Assembly: GCF_006228125.1 (NCBI RefSeq)
Contig: NZ_VDFY01000087.1
Location: 1 to 36,040 of the forward strand
DNA from: Micromonospora orduensis
GTDB taxonomy: Bacteria > Actinomycetota > Actinomycetes > Mycobacteriales > Micromonosporaceae
DNA: 36,040 nucleotides
Direction of reading: 5' to 3'
Part shown: positions 7,125 through 15,159 of the stretch, piece after piece
Layout: every line of letters begins with the position of its first letter
Numbering within the stretch: the stretch's first letter is position 1
Program-made: the position numbers and the translations under genes
The notes under the pieces: model-generated
Seen by the model: the letters and a program-made list of their open reading frames with translations, nothing else
Told to the model about the DNA's origin: nothing
The model's database searches: none

Positions 7125-7736
7125 GTGTGGTGGCGGCGGACCCTGCCGGCCGTGGTCGCCCTGCTCGGCGTGACCGGGCTGGGACTGATCACCGTCGGCC
7201 TCACCGCCGACCCGGCGCGGCCACCACGGCCGCCGGCCCACGCGCCGACCCGCACCCACCCCGCGCCGGACCTGCCGCCCATGCCGCGCGCCGCGCCGGT
7301 CCGGGTGCGGATACCCGCCATCGACGTACGCGCCGAGATCGTCCCCGTCGGCGCGGACGCCGCCGGGGTGCTGGAGGTGCCGCCCCTGGACCGGCCCCGC
7401 CTCGCCGGCTGGTACCGGCACGGGGTCAGCCCCGGTGAGACCGGCAACGCCGTCCTGGTCGGACACGTCGACTCACCGGCCGGCCCGGCGGTCTTCTTCG
7501 ACCTCGGTCACCTGCGCGCCGGCCAGGAGATCGAGGTCACCCGGGCCGACGCCCAGGTCACCACGTTCACTGTGGACGACGTGCGCGCGTACCCGAAGGA
7601 CCGCTTCCCCACCGCGCTCGTCTACGGCCCGGCGGACGTCGCCGCCCTCCGCCTCATCACCTGCGGTGGACGCTTCGACGCCGCCACCGGCAACTACGTG
7701 GACAACATCGTCGTCTTCGCCACCCGCACCGCCTGA
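7125..7736 (+). CDS. Class F sortase
   Basis: A 203-residue sortase-fold transpeptidase. Residues 8-25 are the N-terminal membrane anchor, followed by a Pro-rich spacer to about 57. The catalytic residues are H114 in VGHVDS, C180 in RLITCGG and probably R183. The short length and LITCGGRFD motif match class F sortases of actinobacteria, which often have poorly defined substrates. It should act on the outer face of the membrane. GTG 7125 was chosen because GGAGG at 7113-7117 lies 7 nt upstream and the next residues form the anchor. The upstream secreted protein is the obvious candidate substrate by position, though it lacks an LPXTG motif. Confidence 0.88.
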   Translation: MWWRRTLPAVVALLGVTGLGLITVGLTADPARPPRPPAHAPTRTHPAPDLPPMPRAAPVRVRIPAIDVRAEIVPVGADAAGVLEVPPLDRPRLAGWYRHGVSPGETGNAVLVGHVDSPAGPAVFFDLGHLRAGQEIEVTRADAQVTTFTVDDVRAYPKDRFPTALVYGPADVAALRLITCGGRFDAATGNYVDNIVVFATRTA

Positions 7737-7784
7737 GCCCGGCCGCCCGCCTGTCGCACGCCCGACCCCGCTGGGCAGAATGCG

Positions 7785-8945
7785 GTGACACCATCCCTGA
7801 TCGGGGCGGTACGCCGGCGACGGGGGCACACGGTGGTGGACGGGCGGACGGTACGGGACCGGACCGGTCGTGGCGTACGCGCACTGGCCCGTCGACTGCT
7901 CGGACGGGCCGAGGACGACTCCCCCACCCCGCGCAGGTCCAACCCGGACGCCGTGGTCGACTGCGCCGTCTACGTCAACGGACGGCGGGAGCCCGGCCGC
8001 CCGCACTACGCCGACGCGTACACCCGGGCCCGGCGCGGTCGTGACGCCTTCGTGTGGCTGGGCCTGCACGACCCGGGGCCGGCGGTGCTCGCCGCGGTGG
8101 GCCGGACCTTCGGCCTCGACGAGCTGACCGTCGAACAGGCGCTCGCCGACGGGCACCGGCCCACCGTGCAGCGACACGGGCCGGTGACGGTGCTGGTGCT
8201 GCGCACCGCCGGGTACGTCGAGCACGACGAGCTGACCGACACCTCCGAGGTGATCGACACCGGCGACGTGATGGTGCTGCTCGGTGACCGGTTCGCCATC
8301 ACCGTGCGGCACGGCGCCGCCGGGGCGCTGCGCAGCGTACGCGCCGACATCGAACGCCGCCCCGCGCTGCTCGCCGCCGGCCCGTGGGCGGTCGGGTACG
8401 CGGTCTGCGCCCGGATGGTCGACTCCTACCTGGAGGTGGCCGGGCATGTGGAACGGGACCTGGAACGGGTCGAGGAGGCGGTGTTCGCCCGCGACCGCTC
8501 CGCCGACATCCAGCACATCTACCAGCTCAAACGGGAGGTGGTGGAGTTCAAGCGGGCGGTCCTGCCGTTGCAGGCGCCGATGCGCACGCTGCTCGCCCCG
8601 GACGGCCCCGCCGGCCCGCCGCGTACGCTGCACCGCTGGTTCGTGGACGTCGACGGCCGGCTGAGCCGCGCGGTGGACCGGGTGGCCGCGTACGACGACC
8701 TGCTCACCTCGATCGTCCAGTCCCGCCTGGCGCAGCTCGCGGTCGAGCAGAACAACGACATGCGCAAGATCGCGGCGTGGGCGGCCATCGCGGCGACCCA
8801 GACCGGCATCGCCGGCATCTACGGCATGAACTTCGACCACATGCCGGAGCTGGCCTGGCGCTACGGCTATGCGGGCGCCGTGGCGCTGATGGCGGTGGCC
8901 GCCCTGGCCCTGTACCGCCTGTTCCGCCGCTCCGGCTGGCTCTGA
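7785..8945 (+). CDS. corA: CorA-family magnesium/divalent cation transporter
   Basis: The 386-residue protein ends with the CorA signature YGMNF at 346-350 between two transmembrane helices (about 327-345 and 362-379). A long acidic/helical cytoplasmic domain precedes it, including the HVERDLERVEEAVF and LKREVVEFKRAVLP helices of the funnel. CorA pentamers carry Mg2+ and sometimes Co2+ or Ni2+ across the inner membrane. The first 45 residues are an unusually basic extension (RRRRGHTVVDGRTVRDRTGRG). GTG 7785 is the likely start, with only a weak ribosome binding site, so a downstream start cannot be excluded. It lies 48 nt after the sortase and may be co-transcribed. Confidence 0.9.
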   Translation: MTPSLIGAVRRRRGHTVVDGRTVRDRTGRGVRALARRLLGRAEDDSPTPRRSNPDAVVDCAVYVNGRREPGRPHYADAYTRARRGRDAFVWLGLHDPGPAVLAAVGRTFGLDELTVEQALADGHRPTVQRHGPVTVLVLRTAGYVEHDELTDTSEVIDTGDVMVLLGDRFAITVRHGAAGALRSVRADIERRPALLAAGPWAVGYAVCARMVDSYLEVAGHVERDLERVEEAVFARDRSADIQHIYQLKREVVEFKRAVLPLQAPMRTLLAPDGPAGPPRTLHRWFVDVDGRLSRAVDRVAAYDDLLTSIVQSRLAQLAVEQNNDMRKIAAWAAIAATQTGIAGIYGMNFDHMPELAWRYGYAGAVALMAVAALALYRLFRRSGWL

Positions 8946-9022
8946 CGGCGGCGCCCCGCCGCGCTACCGTCAACCCCTCGGCCAGCGTCGGAGCCCGCGG
9001 ACCGGTACGGCAGGATGACGGC

Positions 9023-9442
9023 GTGGGCAGGGGTGGTACGCGCCGGCGGGCGAACGCGACGACGGGACGCGCGTGCCCGTGCGGCTCCGGCCAGGCGTAC
9101 GCGGACTGCTGCGCCCCGGTGCACAAAGGCGCGGCGCAGGCGCCGACGGCCGAGGCGTTGATGCGGTCCCGGTTCAGCGCCTTCGCCCTGGGCGACGCCG
9201 GCTACCTGCTGCGCAGCTGGCACTCCTCGACCCGGCCGGCCCTTCTCGACCTGGACCCGGGCCAGCGGTGGACCCGGCTGGAGATCGTCGACACCGAGCG
9301 GGGCGGCCTGCTCGACAGCGCCGGCACCGTGACGTTCCACGCCCACTACCGGGACGCGGGCCGGCCCGGCACGCTCACCGAGCACAGCCGGTTCGTCCGC
9401 GAGGACGGCCGGTGGGTCTACCTCGACGGCGACCAGCCCTGA
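9023..9442 (+). CDS. YchJ-like SEC-C motif protein (UPF0225)
   Basis: The 139-residue protein has an N-terminal SEC-C zinc motif, ACPCGSGQAYADCC (C18, C20, C29, C30). A YchJ-type NTF2-like domain follows, recognisable from EALMRSRFSAFALGD and the ending FVREDGRWVYLDGD. The zinc motif resembles the SecA C-terminal tail, but the function of the YchJ family is not established. It is a soluble cytoplasmic protein of the expected size. GTG 9023 is the in-frame start nearest the family's beginning; no strong ribosome binding site precedes it. It is 77 nt downstream of corA on the same strand. Confidence 0.85.
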   Translation: MGRGGTRRRANATTGRACPCGSGQAYADCCAPVHKGAAQAPTAEALMRSRFSAFALGDAGYLLRSWHSSTRPALLDLDPGQRWTRLEIVDTERGGLLDSAGTVTFHAHYRDAGRPGTLTEHSRFVREDGRWVYLDGDQP

Positions 9443-9644
9443 CGACTGCGCAGACGGCCGGCCGGAGCGTACGATGACGTCGGCGTGGTCCTGCGCCGCA
9501 CCTCCCTCCCGGCGCTCACGCCGCCGGCTTCGCGGAGGCAAAGGGGGCCCTGGAGCCCTCGGGACGTGGTGCCACATGCCCCACTCCGGCGGGGTCGGCG
9601 GGAGCGTGAGTCCCGGTGACCGTGCCGTTGACCGGGAGCATGTG

Positions 9645-10337
9645 ATGACCAACCAGAGATCGTTCAAGACCCGGGTCCGCGCCCGGATGGCCAAGACCGG
9701 CGAGAGCTACACCACTGCCCGCCGGCAACTGATCAATCGGGCCGCCGAGCCCACCCCGTCCCCTCCACCCACCGCCGCGCAGACCGAGCGGATCGCCGAC
9801 GACCTGGTCCGCGCCCGGACCGGGCGCGGCTGGGCGGAGTGGTTCGCGCTGCTCGACGCCGCGTCCGCCACCGAGCGGACACACACCGAGATCGCCCGTC
9901 ACCTGGTGGCCGAGCACGACGTGTCGGGTTGGTGGGCGCAGAGCATCACCGTCGGGTACGAGCAGGCACGCGGTCTGCGCGCACCCGGTCAGCGGCGCGG
10001 CGGCGGCTTCGAGGCCAGCGCCAGCCGGACGGTGGCGGTGCCGGCGCCGCGACTGTTCGAGGCCTTCGCCGACGAGACGGCGCGCGCCCGTTGGCTGCCC
10101 GACGTCGAGGTGCGCGTCCGCACCGCCACAGCGCCGCGCAGCTTCCGGGCCGACTGGGCAGGTGGTCCCACCCGGATCGTCGTCGGCTTCGACGCGGTCG
10201 GCGAGTCGAAGACCCGGGTCAACGTCCTGCACGAGAAGCTGACCGGAGCGGAGCAGGCCGCGGAGCTCAAGGCGTACTGGCGGGAACGGCTCGCCGCGTT
10301 GAAGGTGCTGCTCGAGTCGAACGGAGACCTCCGATGA
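9645..10337 (+). CDS. SRPBCC/AHSA1-like protein with an N-terminal helical domain
   Basis: The 230-residue product has two regions. Residues 1-30 (NQRSFKTRVRARMAKTGE, then SYTTARRQLI) form a basic motif seen in DUF4287-like actinobacterial proteins. A helical stretch with HVSGWW-like features (LVAEHDVSGWWAQSITVGYEQ) follows. Residues about 128-225 look like an SRPBCC/AHSA1 hydrophobic-ligand domain (ASRTVAVPAPRLFEAFADET, ARWLPDVEV, KAYWRERLAALKVLLE). ATG 9645 has GGGAG at 9634-9638. Its stop overlaps the start of the next VOC gene (ATGA), so the two are translationally coupled. The biological role is unknown; binding of a small ligand is an inference from the fold. Confidence 0.8.
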   Translation: MTNQRSFKTRVRARMAKTGESYTTARRQLINRAAEPTPSPPPTAAQTERIADDLVRARTGRGWAEWFALLDAASATERTHTEIARHLVAEHDVSGWWAQSITVGYEQARGLRAPGQRRGGGFEASASRTVAVPAPRLFEAFADETARARWLPDVEVRVRTATAPRSFRADWAGGPTRIVVGFDAVGESKTRVNVLHEKLTGAEQAAELKAYWRERLAALKVLLESNGDLR

Positions 10338-10720
10338 CCATGACGTTCATCAACCTGGCGGTGCGCGACCTGACCCTCGCCGCCGAGTTCTACCGGGCGA
10401 TCGGCTTCACCAGCGACCAGAGCGCGCCGGCCGGCGACAGCATGGTGCTCACCATCTCCGACACCACCCGGCTGATGCTGCACGTCCGCTCGGCCTTCGA
10501 GGCGTACACCGGGGTCGCCGCCACGGACACGGCGACCAGCCGGGAGGTCATCGTGGGGCTGTCGGCGCAGAGCCGCGAGCAGGTCGACGACCTGGTCGAC
10601 CGGGTGGCGGTCGCCGGTGGGGAGCCGCTCGGTCCGGGGATCGCCAACGGGCCGATGTACATGCGCGGCTTCCGGGACCTCGACGGCCACCAGTGGTCGT
10701 TCCTGCACATCGCGAGCTGA
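10334..10720 (+). CDS. VOC-family (glyoxalase/dioxygenase-like) protein
   Basis: A 128-residue protein with the paired beta-alpha-beta-beta-beta units of the vicinal-oxygen-chelate superfamily. The first unit is FINLAVRDLTLAAEFYRAIGF and the last ends in RGFRDLDGHQWSFLHI. Proteins of this size may be metal-dependent isomerases or dioxygenases, or antibiotic-binding proteins; the substrate is not evident. ATG 10334 overlaps the preceding stop by 4 nt, so it is coupled to the SRPBCC protein. That context suggests the two act on related small molecules, but this is inference. A strong hairpin follows directly. Confidence 0.88.
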   Translation: MTMTFINLAVRDLTLAAEFYRAIGFTSDQSAPAGDSMVLTISDTTRLMLHVRSAFEAYTGVAATDTATSREVIVGLSAQSREQVDDLVDRVAVAGGEPLGPGIANGPMYMRGFRDLDGHQWSFLHIAS

Positions 10721-10728
10721 GCGTGCCG

Positions 10729-10760
10729 CCCGGCGGCGGCCGCGAAGGGCCGCCGCCGGG
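10729..10760. terminator. Bidirectional hairpin terminator
   Basis: Positions 10729-10741 pair perfectly with 10748-10760 (13 bp, 6-nt loop). The hairpin sits between the convergent VOC gene (ends 10720) and MFS gene (ends 10767), so it can serve both. No U-tract, as usual in high-GC actinobacteria. Confidence 0.85.
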
Positions 10761-10766
10761 CAGCGT

Positions 10767-12005
10767 TCAGGTCGACCCGCGCGCGGCGGCGCCGACGGGC
10801 ACGGCCGCCGAGCGCCGGCGGCGGCGCAGCAGGACCAGGGCCACGACGAGGTACGGCCCGGCCGTCACCGCGAAGGCCACCGCGTTGCCCAGCGCCGTGG
10901 CGAGAAGGCCGTAGACCGCGTACGTCCCGATGATCAGCAGGTCGGTGGCCATTCCGGCAAGCGACGTGACGGTGGCGCGGCTGTCGCCGGTGATCCGGGC
11001 CTGGAGCCGCGCGTCGGCCAGCACGGTGGCCAGTTGCGCGGCTCCGAAAGCCACCGCGAGCAGCACGAACCCGGCCGGGTGCCGGAGCAGGGCGCCCCCG
11101 GCCAGCGCGACACGGACCAGGCCCAGCAGCGCCGCGTAGCCCCGGCTGCCCCACCGCTCCCCCGCGGGGGCGAGCAGGCCGCCGACGGTGACCCCGGCCC
11201 AGAGCAGCAGGAGCAGCAGCGGCACGGCCTGCGCCCCGACGCCGGTGTCCAGGGCCAGCAGCGGGGTGTACTCGTCCAGGGCGCCCCAGTCGGCGGCGAC
11301 CACAGCGACCAGCAGCACCGCGGAGCGCACCGGCGGGCGGGTACGGACCTGCGCCACCCCGGCTCGCAGCGTGTCCCACCAGCCCAGGTCACCATCGTCG
11401 TCGGGTGCGGCGGGCGCGGCGCGGTGCTCCGGGAACCGGGCGGCGACAGTCGTGGCGAGCAGGCAGGCCACCACGCTGGCCGCGCCCACCGCCGGGTACC
11501 CGCCGGCGGCGAGCACCGGGCCGGCGAGCACCCCGGAGAACACCACGCCGAGCACGCCCGCCGTGCGGGCACGCCCCAGCACGCGGGCGTACCTGTCGGC
11601 CGCGCCGAGCCGGTCCAGCTCGGTCCAGACCAGCGCCTCCAGCGCGCCGGAGACAAACGCGCCGCCGGCGCCCCAGAGCAGGAAGCCGACCGCGAACGCG
11701 GGGTACGACGGCAGCAGCACCCACAGCGCGTACCCGCAGGCGGTCACCAGCGGGGCGAGGCACAGCAGCAGCCGGCGGGACACCACGTCGGCCCACGCGC
11801 CGGAGGGCACCTCGAACAGGATGCCGGCCGCCGACCAGAGAACGAAGAGCGACGAGATCTGCCCCACCGACAGCCCGGTGTCGGCGAAGAACACCACGTA
11901 CAGCGGGTAGAGCAGGACGAGGTCACTGAGGAACGCGTACCCGTAGAGGGTGGTCGTCAGCCGGCGGAGCGCCGGGTCGGGCACGCGCGGGATCGTGTGG
12001 ATCAT
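10767..12005 (-). CDS. MFS transporter
   Basis: The 412-residue integral membrane protein shows about 12 hydrophobic segments. Between the second and third segments lies the MFS motif A-like sequence GAWADVVSRRLLL. A hydrophilic central loop (about 200-220, APAAPDDDGDLGWWD) separates the two six-helix halves. It probably exports a small molecule with proton exchange; the substrate is unknown. ATG 12005 follows GGGAAGG with acceptable spacing. The 160-nt leader upstream holds several inverted repeats that may regulate it. The gene runs towards the VOC gene and shares its terminator. Confidence 0.88.
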   Translation of the reverse strand: MIHTIPRVPDPALRRLTTTLYGYAFLSDLVLLYPLYVVFFADTGLSVGQISSLFVLWSAAGILFEVPSGAWADVVSRRLLLCLAPLVTACGYALWVLLPSYPAFAVGFLLWGAGGAFVSGALEALVWTELDRLGAADRYARVLGRARTAGVLGVVFSGVLAGPVLAAGGYPAVGAASVVACLLATTVAARFPEHRAAPAAPDDDGDLGWWDTLRAGVAQVRTRPPVRSAVLLVAVVAADWGALDEYTPLLALDTGVGAQAVPLLLLLLWAGVTVGGLLAPAGERWGSRGYAALLGLVRVALAGGALLRHPAGFVLLAVAFGAAQLATVLADARLQARITGDSRATVTSLAGMATDLLIIGTYAVYGLLATALGNAVAFAVTAGPYLVVALVLLRRRRRSAAVPVGAAARGST

Positions 12006-12028
12006 TTGGCCTTCCCGTGGGAGTGGAG

Positions 12029-12066
12029 ACGGACACCGGACGAGCGGTGTCCGTGGCGGTCCACGG
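12029..12066 (-). promoter_or_regulatory. Overlapping inverted repeats in the MFS leader
   Basis: A perfect 10-bp inverted repeat pairs 12029-12038 with 12045-12054 (6-nt loop). A second pairs 12051-12056 (CCGTGG) with 12061-12066 (CCACGG). They share 12051-12054, so the two hairpins cannot form together. They lie 24-61 nt upstream of the MFS start. They could be an operator or an attenuator-like leader. Confidence 0.5.
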
Positions 12067-12090
12067 GATCGGCCTACGCTGCTGGATCAA

Positions 12091-12114
12091 CATCGCCAGG
12101 TCATGTCGGCGATG
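12091..12114 (-). promoter_or_regulatory. Possible operator upstream of the MFS gene
   Basis: The dyad CATCGCC (12091-12097) / GGCGATG (12108-12114), with a 10-nt centre, lies 86-109 nt upstream of the MFS start. It is placed where a promoter would be expected. No adjacent regulator gene exists, so the binding protein is unknown. Confidence 0.35.
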
Positions 12115-12165
12115 CTAGACAAGCTTCGCGGCCCCGGCCAGCGTTTTGGGCCTGGCGTACGAGAC

Positions 12166-12199
12166 GGCGGGGCGGGATCCCGGAAGATCCCGCCCCGCC
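12166..12199 (-). terminator. Hairpin terminator after the channel gene
   Basis: Positions 12166-12179 pair perfectly with 12186-12199 (14 bp, 6-nt loop CCGGAA). The hairpin begins 13 nt after the stop of the mechanosensitive-type gene on the minus strand, separating it from the MFS gene. Confidence 0.85.
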
Positions 12200-12212
12200 T
12201 CGTCGCTGACGG

Positions 12213-13244
12213 TCAGCGCCGGTCCACCGGCGGGATGACAGTGGTGGCCTCGGCATCGTCGCCGAGGCGCTGCTCGGGCACCGCGCGGTCGGTGCCGCCC
12301 CGGACCACCTGGGTCGCCTCGGAGTCGGCGCTCACCACCTGCGTGGCGTCCGGGTCGGCGGGGCGGACGACCACCTGGGTGGCCTCGGCGTCGGCGGAGG
12401 GTCGTACGACCTGGGTGGCGTCGGCGTCGGTCGAGGGTCGTACGACCTGGGTGGCGTCCACGTCGGCCGGCCGGGTCACGATCTGGGTCTCCTCCGGATC
12501 GCTGGCGGGTGCCGACGCGCGGGCCAACTCGGCCTCGGCGTCGCGGCGGCCGGCCCGGTACGCGCGGGCGTGCGCGGCGATCTGCTGCGACTCCTGCTCC
12601 GCGCGGGTCAGCCAGGCCTCCCAGCGGCTCTGCATCGGACGGATCAGACCACCGCCCACCCCCACGACGAGGATGCCGCCGATCGTGGCCAGCACCGCGA
12701 TCAGCACGGGGGTGGTGACCGCGGTGGCCACGCCGATCTGGTTCAGCGCGGCGATGACGCCGAGGCCGAGGATGAACACCGAGGCGATGGTGGCCAGCAC
12801 CCGGCCGTACGACAGGCCGCCGAGCGCGCCGCTGATGAGGTCCTTGACGGCGTTGGCGATGGCCGCGGCGACCACGACGATGACGATCGCCACGAACGCG
12901 CGGGGCAGCCAGGAGATGACCGCGCCGAGCAGGTCGGAGATCGGGTTGGGCCCCCAGATGCCGAACGCGAGCTGGAGGGTGAACAGCAGCACCGCGTAGT
13001 AGGCGAGCTTCGCGACGATGTCGCTGGCGTCGTACCGGGATCGGCTCAACGCGCGACGGACGCCGCCGCGCTCGACGGCGCGGTCGAAGCCCACGCGTTC
13101 GAGGATCTTTTCGACGATCTTCAGTACGGCCTTGGCGATCAGCCATCCGGCCACCAGGATCGCCAGGAAGGCGACGGCCTTGGGCAGGAAGAGCATCACC
13201 GAGCGGAGGGCGTCGCCCACCGCATCGCTGACGTTGTCACTCAT
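12213..13244 (-). CDS. Mechanosensitive-type (CmpX/TM-helix) membrane protein with a Thr-Gln-Val repeat tail
   Basis: The 343-residue protein has an N-terminal set of about five hydrophobic segments (KAVAFLAILVAGWLIAKAVL, then segments to about 205). KIVEKILERVGFDRAVERGG follows the first helix and is typical of the conserved TM-helix family related to MscS channels. Residues about 205-235 form a charged helix (RWEAWLTRAEQESQQIAAH). The tail from 245 is a degenerate repeat with seven (D/E)xTQ(V/I)V- or ATTVI-like sites spaced about 12 residues apart. The tail is probably cytoplasmic and disordered. ATG 13244 has AAGGA upstream. A role in envelope tension is likely from the family; the function of the tail is unknown. 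Confidence 0.85.
   Translation of the reverse strand: MSDNVSDAVGDALRSVMLFLPKAVAFLAILVAGWLIAKAVLKIVEKILERVGFDRAVERGGVRRALSRSRYDASDIVAKLAYYAVLLFTLQLAFGIWGPNPISDLLGAVISWLPRAFVAIVIVVVAAAIANAVKDLISGALGGLSYGRVLATIASVFILGLGVIAALNQIGVATAVTTPVLIAVLATIGGILVVGVGGGLIRPMQSRWEAWLTRAEQESQQIAAHARAYRAGRRDAEAELARASAPASDPEETQIVTRPADVDATQVVRPSTDADATQVVRPSADAEATQVVVRPADPDATQVVSADSEATQVVRGGTDRAVPEQRLGDDAEATTVIPPVDRR
12330..12480 (-). repeat. Imperfect 36-nt tandem repeat encoding (D/E)ATQVV units
   Basis: On the plus strand the block GGGTCGTACGACCTGGGTGG recurs 36 nt apart near 12399 and 12435, with diverged neighbours on both sides. In the protein this is a 12-residue unit, (D/E)ATQVVRPSxDA. It lies inside the channel gene's C-terminal tail. 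Confidence 0.75.
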
Positions 13245-13433
13245 CTGGTCATTCCTTCACGCGGGGCAGCCGAACGGTCAGCCCCGACCTACCCCCGTGG
13301 ACCGACGGGGAAACGCCGGACTGCGGTGGCGCGGGGTCTGGCGCGTGGACAGCCTTGGCAATATTCTCCGGAGTGCGTGCGGCCACTGGAGCTACTTTTC
13401 ATCCCCCGCCGTCGGCCGCAGGAGGAGACTTTC

Positions 13434-14564
13434 ATGCACGTCGACCACTCCGAAGTGGACCGCCGGACGCTGCTGCGGGCCGGTCTCGGCGCCGCCACGG
13501 TCGCCGTCGTCGGGAGCGAGCTGGCCGTTCCCGCCATGGCGCAGGCCGCCCCAGGCACCGACCTGGACTGGATCATCAGCTGTGACGAGTGGGCGGCCCG
13601 GCCGCCGAAGGACCCGCTGTCGGTAAGCGCCATCCCCACCAACAAGATCATCGTGCATCACATGGCGTTCCCGAACGTCACCGACTACTCCCGCGAGCAG
13701 GCGGTGAAACTGGCCCACGACTGCCAGGACCTGCACATGGACGGCAACGGCTGGTCCGACACCGGCCAGCACTTCACGGTCAGCCGCGGCGGCTACGTAC
13801 TGGAGGGCCGCCGGGGCAGCCTGGAGCGCCTCGAAGCCGGCGACCGGCAGATGATCTCGGCGCACTGCCCCGGCGAGAACGGTCGGGCCATCGGCATCGA
13901 GAACGAGGGCACCTACGTCACCGAGACGCCACCGAAGGCGCTCACCGACTCGCTTGTCAAGCTCTGCGTCGCCATCTGCCGCCAGTACGGCCTGCACGCG
14001 TACGACATCTTCGGACACTGGGACTTCCGCACCACCCAGTGCCCGGGCGCGGCCTTCTACCGGCAGTTCCCCGAGCTGCGCCGGCGGGTGCACGCGGCCC
14101 TGGGCACCAGGCCCGGCGACGTGCCGGCGCGCCGCTGGCCGGACCTGTGGCGCTTCGTCAACTCGCCGTCGGTCCGGGTCGTGCAGCACCTGCTCGCCTT
14201 CCGGGGCTACGCGGTGACGGTCAGCGGCACGTTCGACGCCGCGACCGTCGCTGCCGTGCAGGACTGGCAGGCCCGCAACGGCATCGCCGTGGACGTGGAC
14301 GCCACGCTCACCACCCCGACCTGGGAGACCCTGGCGCCGGAGCTGGACCAGCACGCCACCGGCGCGCCGGTCACGGCGGTGCAGGAGATCCTCGCCACCA
14401 AGGGGTACGCGGTCACCGTCACCGGCGCGTACGACCACGCCACCCGGGCGGCCGTGCAGGACCTCCAGGCGCTGCACAACCTGCCGCGCAACGGCAAGCT
14501 CAGCACGAGCACGTGGTGCGCGATCGTCGGCGGGACGGTCCGCCAGAGCCTGCGGCACCGCTGA
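13434..14564 (+). CDS. Tat-exported N-acetylmuramoyl-L-alanine amidase with two PG-binding domains
   Basis: The 376-residue protein starts with a twin-arginine leader (DRRTLLRAGLG, R10-R11) ending near AMAQA at 34-38. An Amidase_2/PGRP domain (about 43-220) has zinc ligands H75 (or H76) in IIVHHM, H195 in FGHWDF and C203 in TTQCPG, as in zinc amidases that cut the MurNAc-L-Ala bond. Two PG_binding_1 repeats follow at about 228-285 (LLAFRGYAVTVSGTFDAATV) and 300-370 (ILATKGYAVTVTGAYDHATR). ATG 13434 is preceded by GGAGGAG at 13421-13427. It should act outside the membrane on peptidoglycan. Confidence 0.93.
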   Translation: MHVDHSEVDRRTLLRAGLGAATVAVVGSELAVPAMAQAAPGTDLDWIISCDEWAARPPKDPLSVSAIPTNKIIVHHMAFPNVTDYSREQAVKLAHDCQDLHMDGNGWSDTGQHFTVSRGGYVLEGRRGSLERLEAGDRQMISAHCPGENGRAIGIENEGTYVTETPPKALTDSLVKLCVAICRQYGLHAYDIFGHWDFRTTQCPGAAFYRQFPELRRRVHAALGTRPGDVPARRWPDLWRFVNSPSVRVVQHLLAFRGYAVTVSGTFDAATVAAVQDWQARNGIAVDVDATLTTPTWETLAPELDQHATGAPVTAVQEILATKGYAVTVTGAYDHATRAAVQDLQALHNLPRNGKLSTSTWCAIVGGTVRQSLRHR

Positions 14565-14570
14565 GTCACC

Positions 14571-14603
14571 GGCGGCGGTGCGGGGCGCACCCGCACCGCC
14601 GCC
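14571..14603 (+). terminator. Hairpin terminator after the amidase gene
   Basis: Positions 14571-14584 pair perfectly with 14590-14603 (14 bp, 5-nt loop). The hairpin begins 7 nt after the amidase stop. Confidence 0.85.
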
Positions 14604-14683
14604 AGCGCGGACACGGGCGCGCCTCATTGTCCGACCTGTGCCGTTCTGCGACGATGACGTCGACCAGGACCAAGGAGGGTGCC

Positions 14684-15098
14684 GTGCGGACGCGACTCAA
14701 CCCGTATCTCAACTTTCCCGGCACCGCCCCGGGACGCGATGGAGTTCTACCACCAGGTCTTCGGTGGCCAGCTGCGGATGAACACCTTCGGCGAGTTCGG
14801 CAGCACCGAACCGGGCCTCGCCGAGAAGATCATGCACGCGATGCTGGAGTCGCCCGACGGGCTCACCCTGATGGCCTCGGACACCGCACCCGGGATGAAG
14901 CACCAGCCGGGCACCAACATCGCGGTCAGCCTCAGCGGTGACAACGCCGACGAGCTGCGTGGCTACTGGGAGCAGCTGGCCGCGAGCGGGACGGTGAGCG
15001 TCCCGCTGGAGAAACAGATGTGGGGCGACGAGTACGGGCAGTGCGTCGACCGGTACGGCATCAACTGGATGGTCAACATCGCCCAGTCCCGGGGCTGA
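14684..15098 (+). pseudogene. VOC/PhnB-like protein gene with an apparent +1 frameshift
   Basis: GTG 14684, preceded by AAGGAGG at 14672-14678, opens a frame reading RTRLNPYLNFPGTA, the usual first strand of PhnB/YjdN-like VOC proteins. That frame then becomes nonsense. From the next helix on (DAMEFYHQVFGGQLRMN to the end, YGINWMVNIAQSRG) the protein continues in another frame to the stop at 15098. Dropping one C from the CCCC run at 14727-14730 joins them as FPGTARDAMEFY. The intact product would be about 137 residues. Either a homopolymer sequencing error or true inactivation fits. A GTG at 14679 opens the second frame but gives an implausible N-terminus. Confidence 0.8.
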
Positions 15099-15159
15099 CC
15101 AGCACCGCGTCGCCCCCGGGCCGGTTTGATCCGCCGCCCGGCCGGAAAGAGACCCGGGC

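Noticed and set aside
9474..9644. Upstream extension of the SRPBCC-like protein from ATG 9474
   Set aside because: The added 57 residues are low-complexity and unlike the family; ATG 9645 has a ribosome site and homology begins there.
12330..12480. Repeats considered as a CRISPR-like array
   Set aside because: The unit is 36 nt with no unique spacers, stays in frame and encodes a protein repeat.
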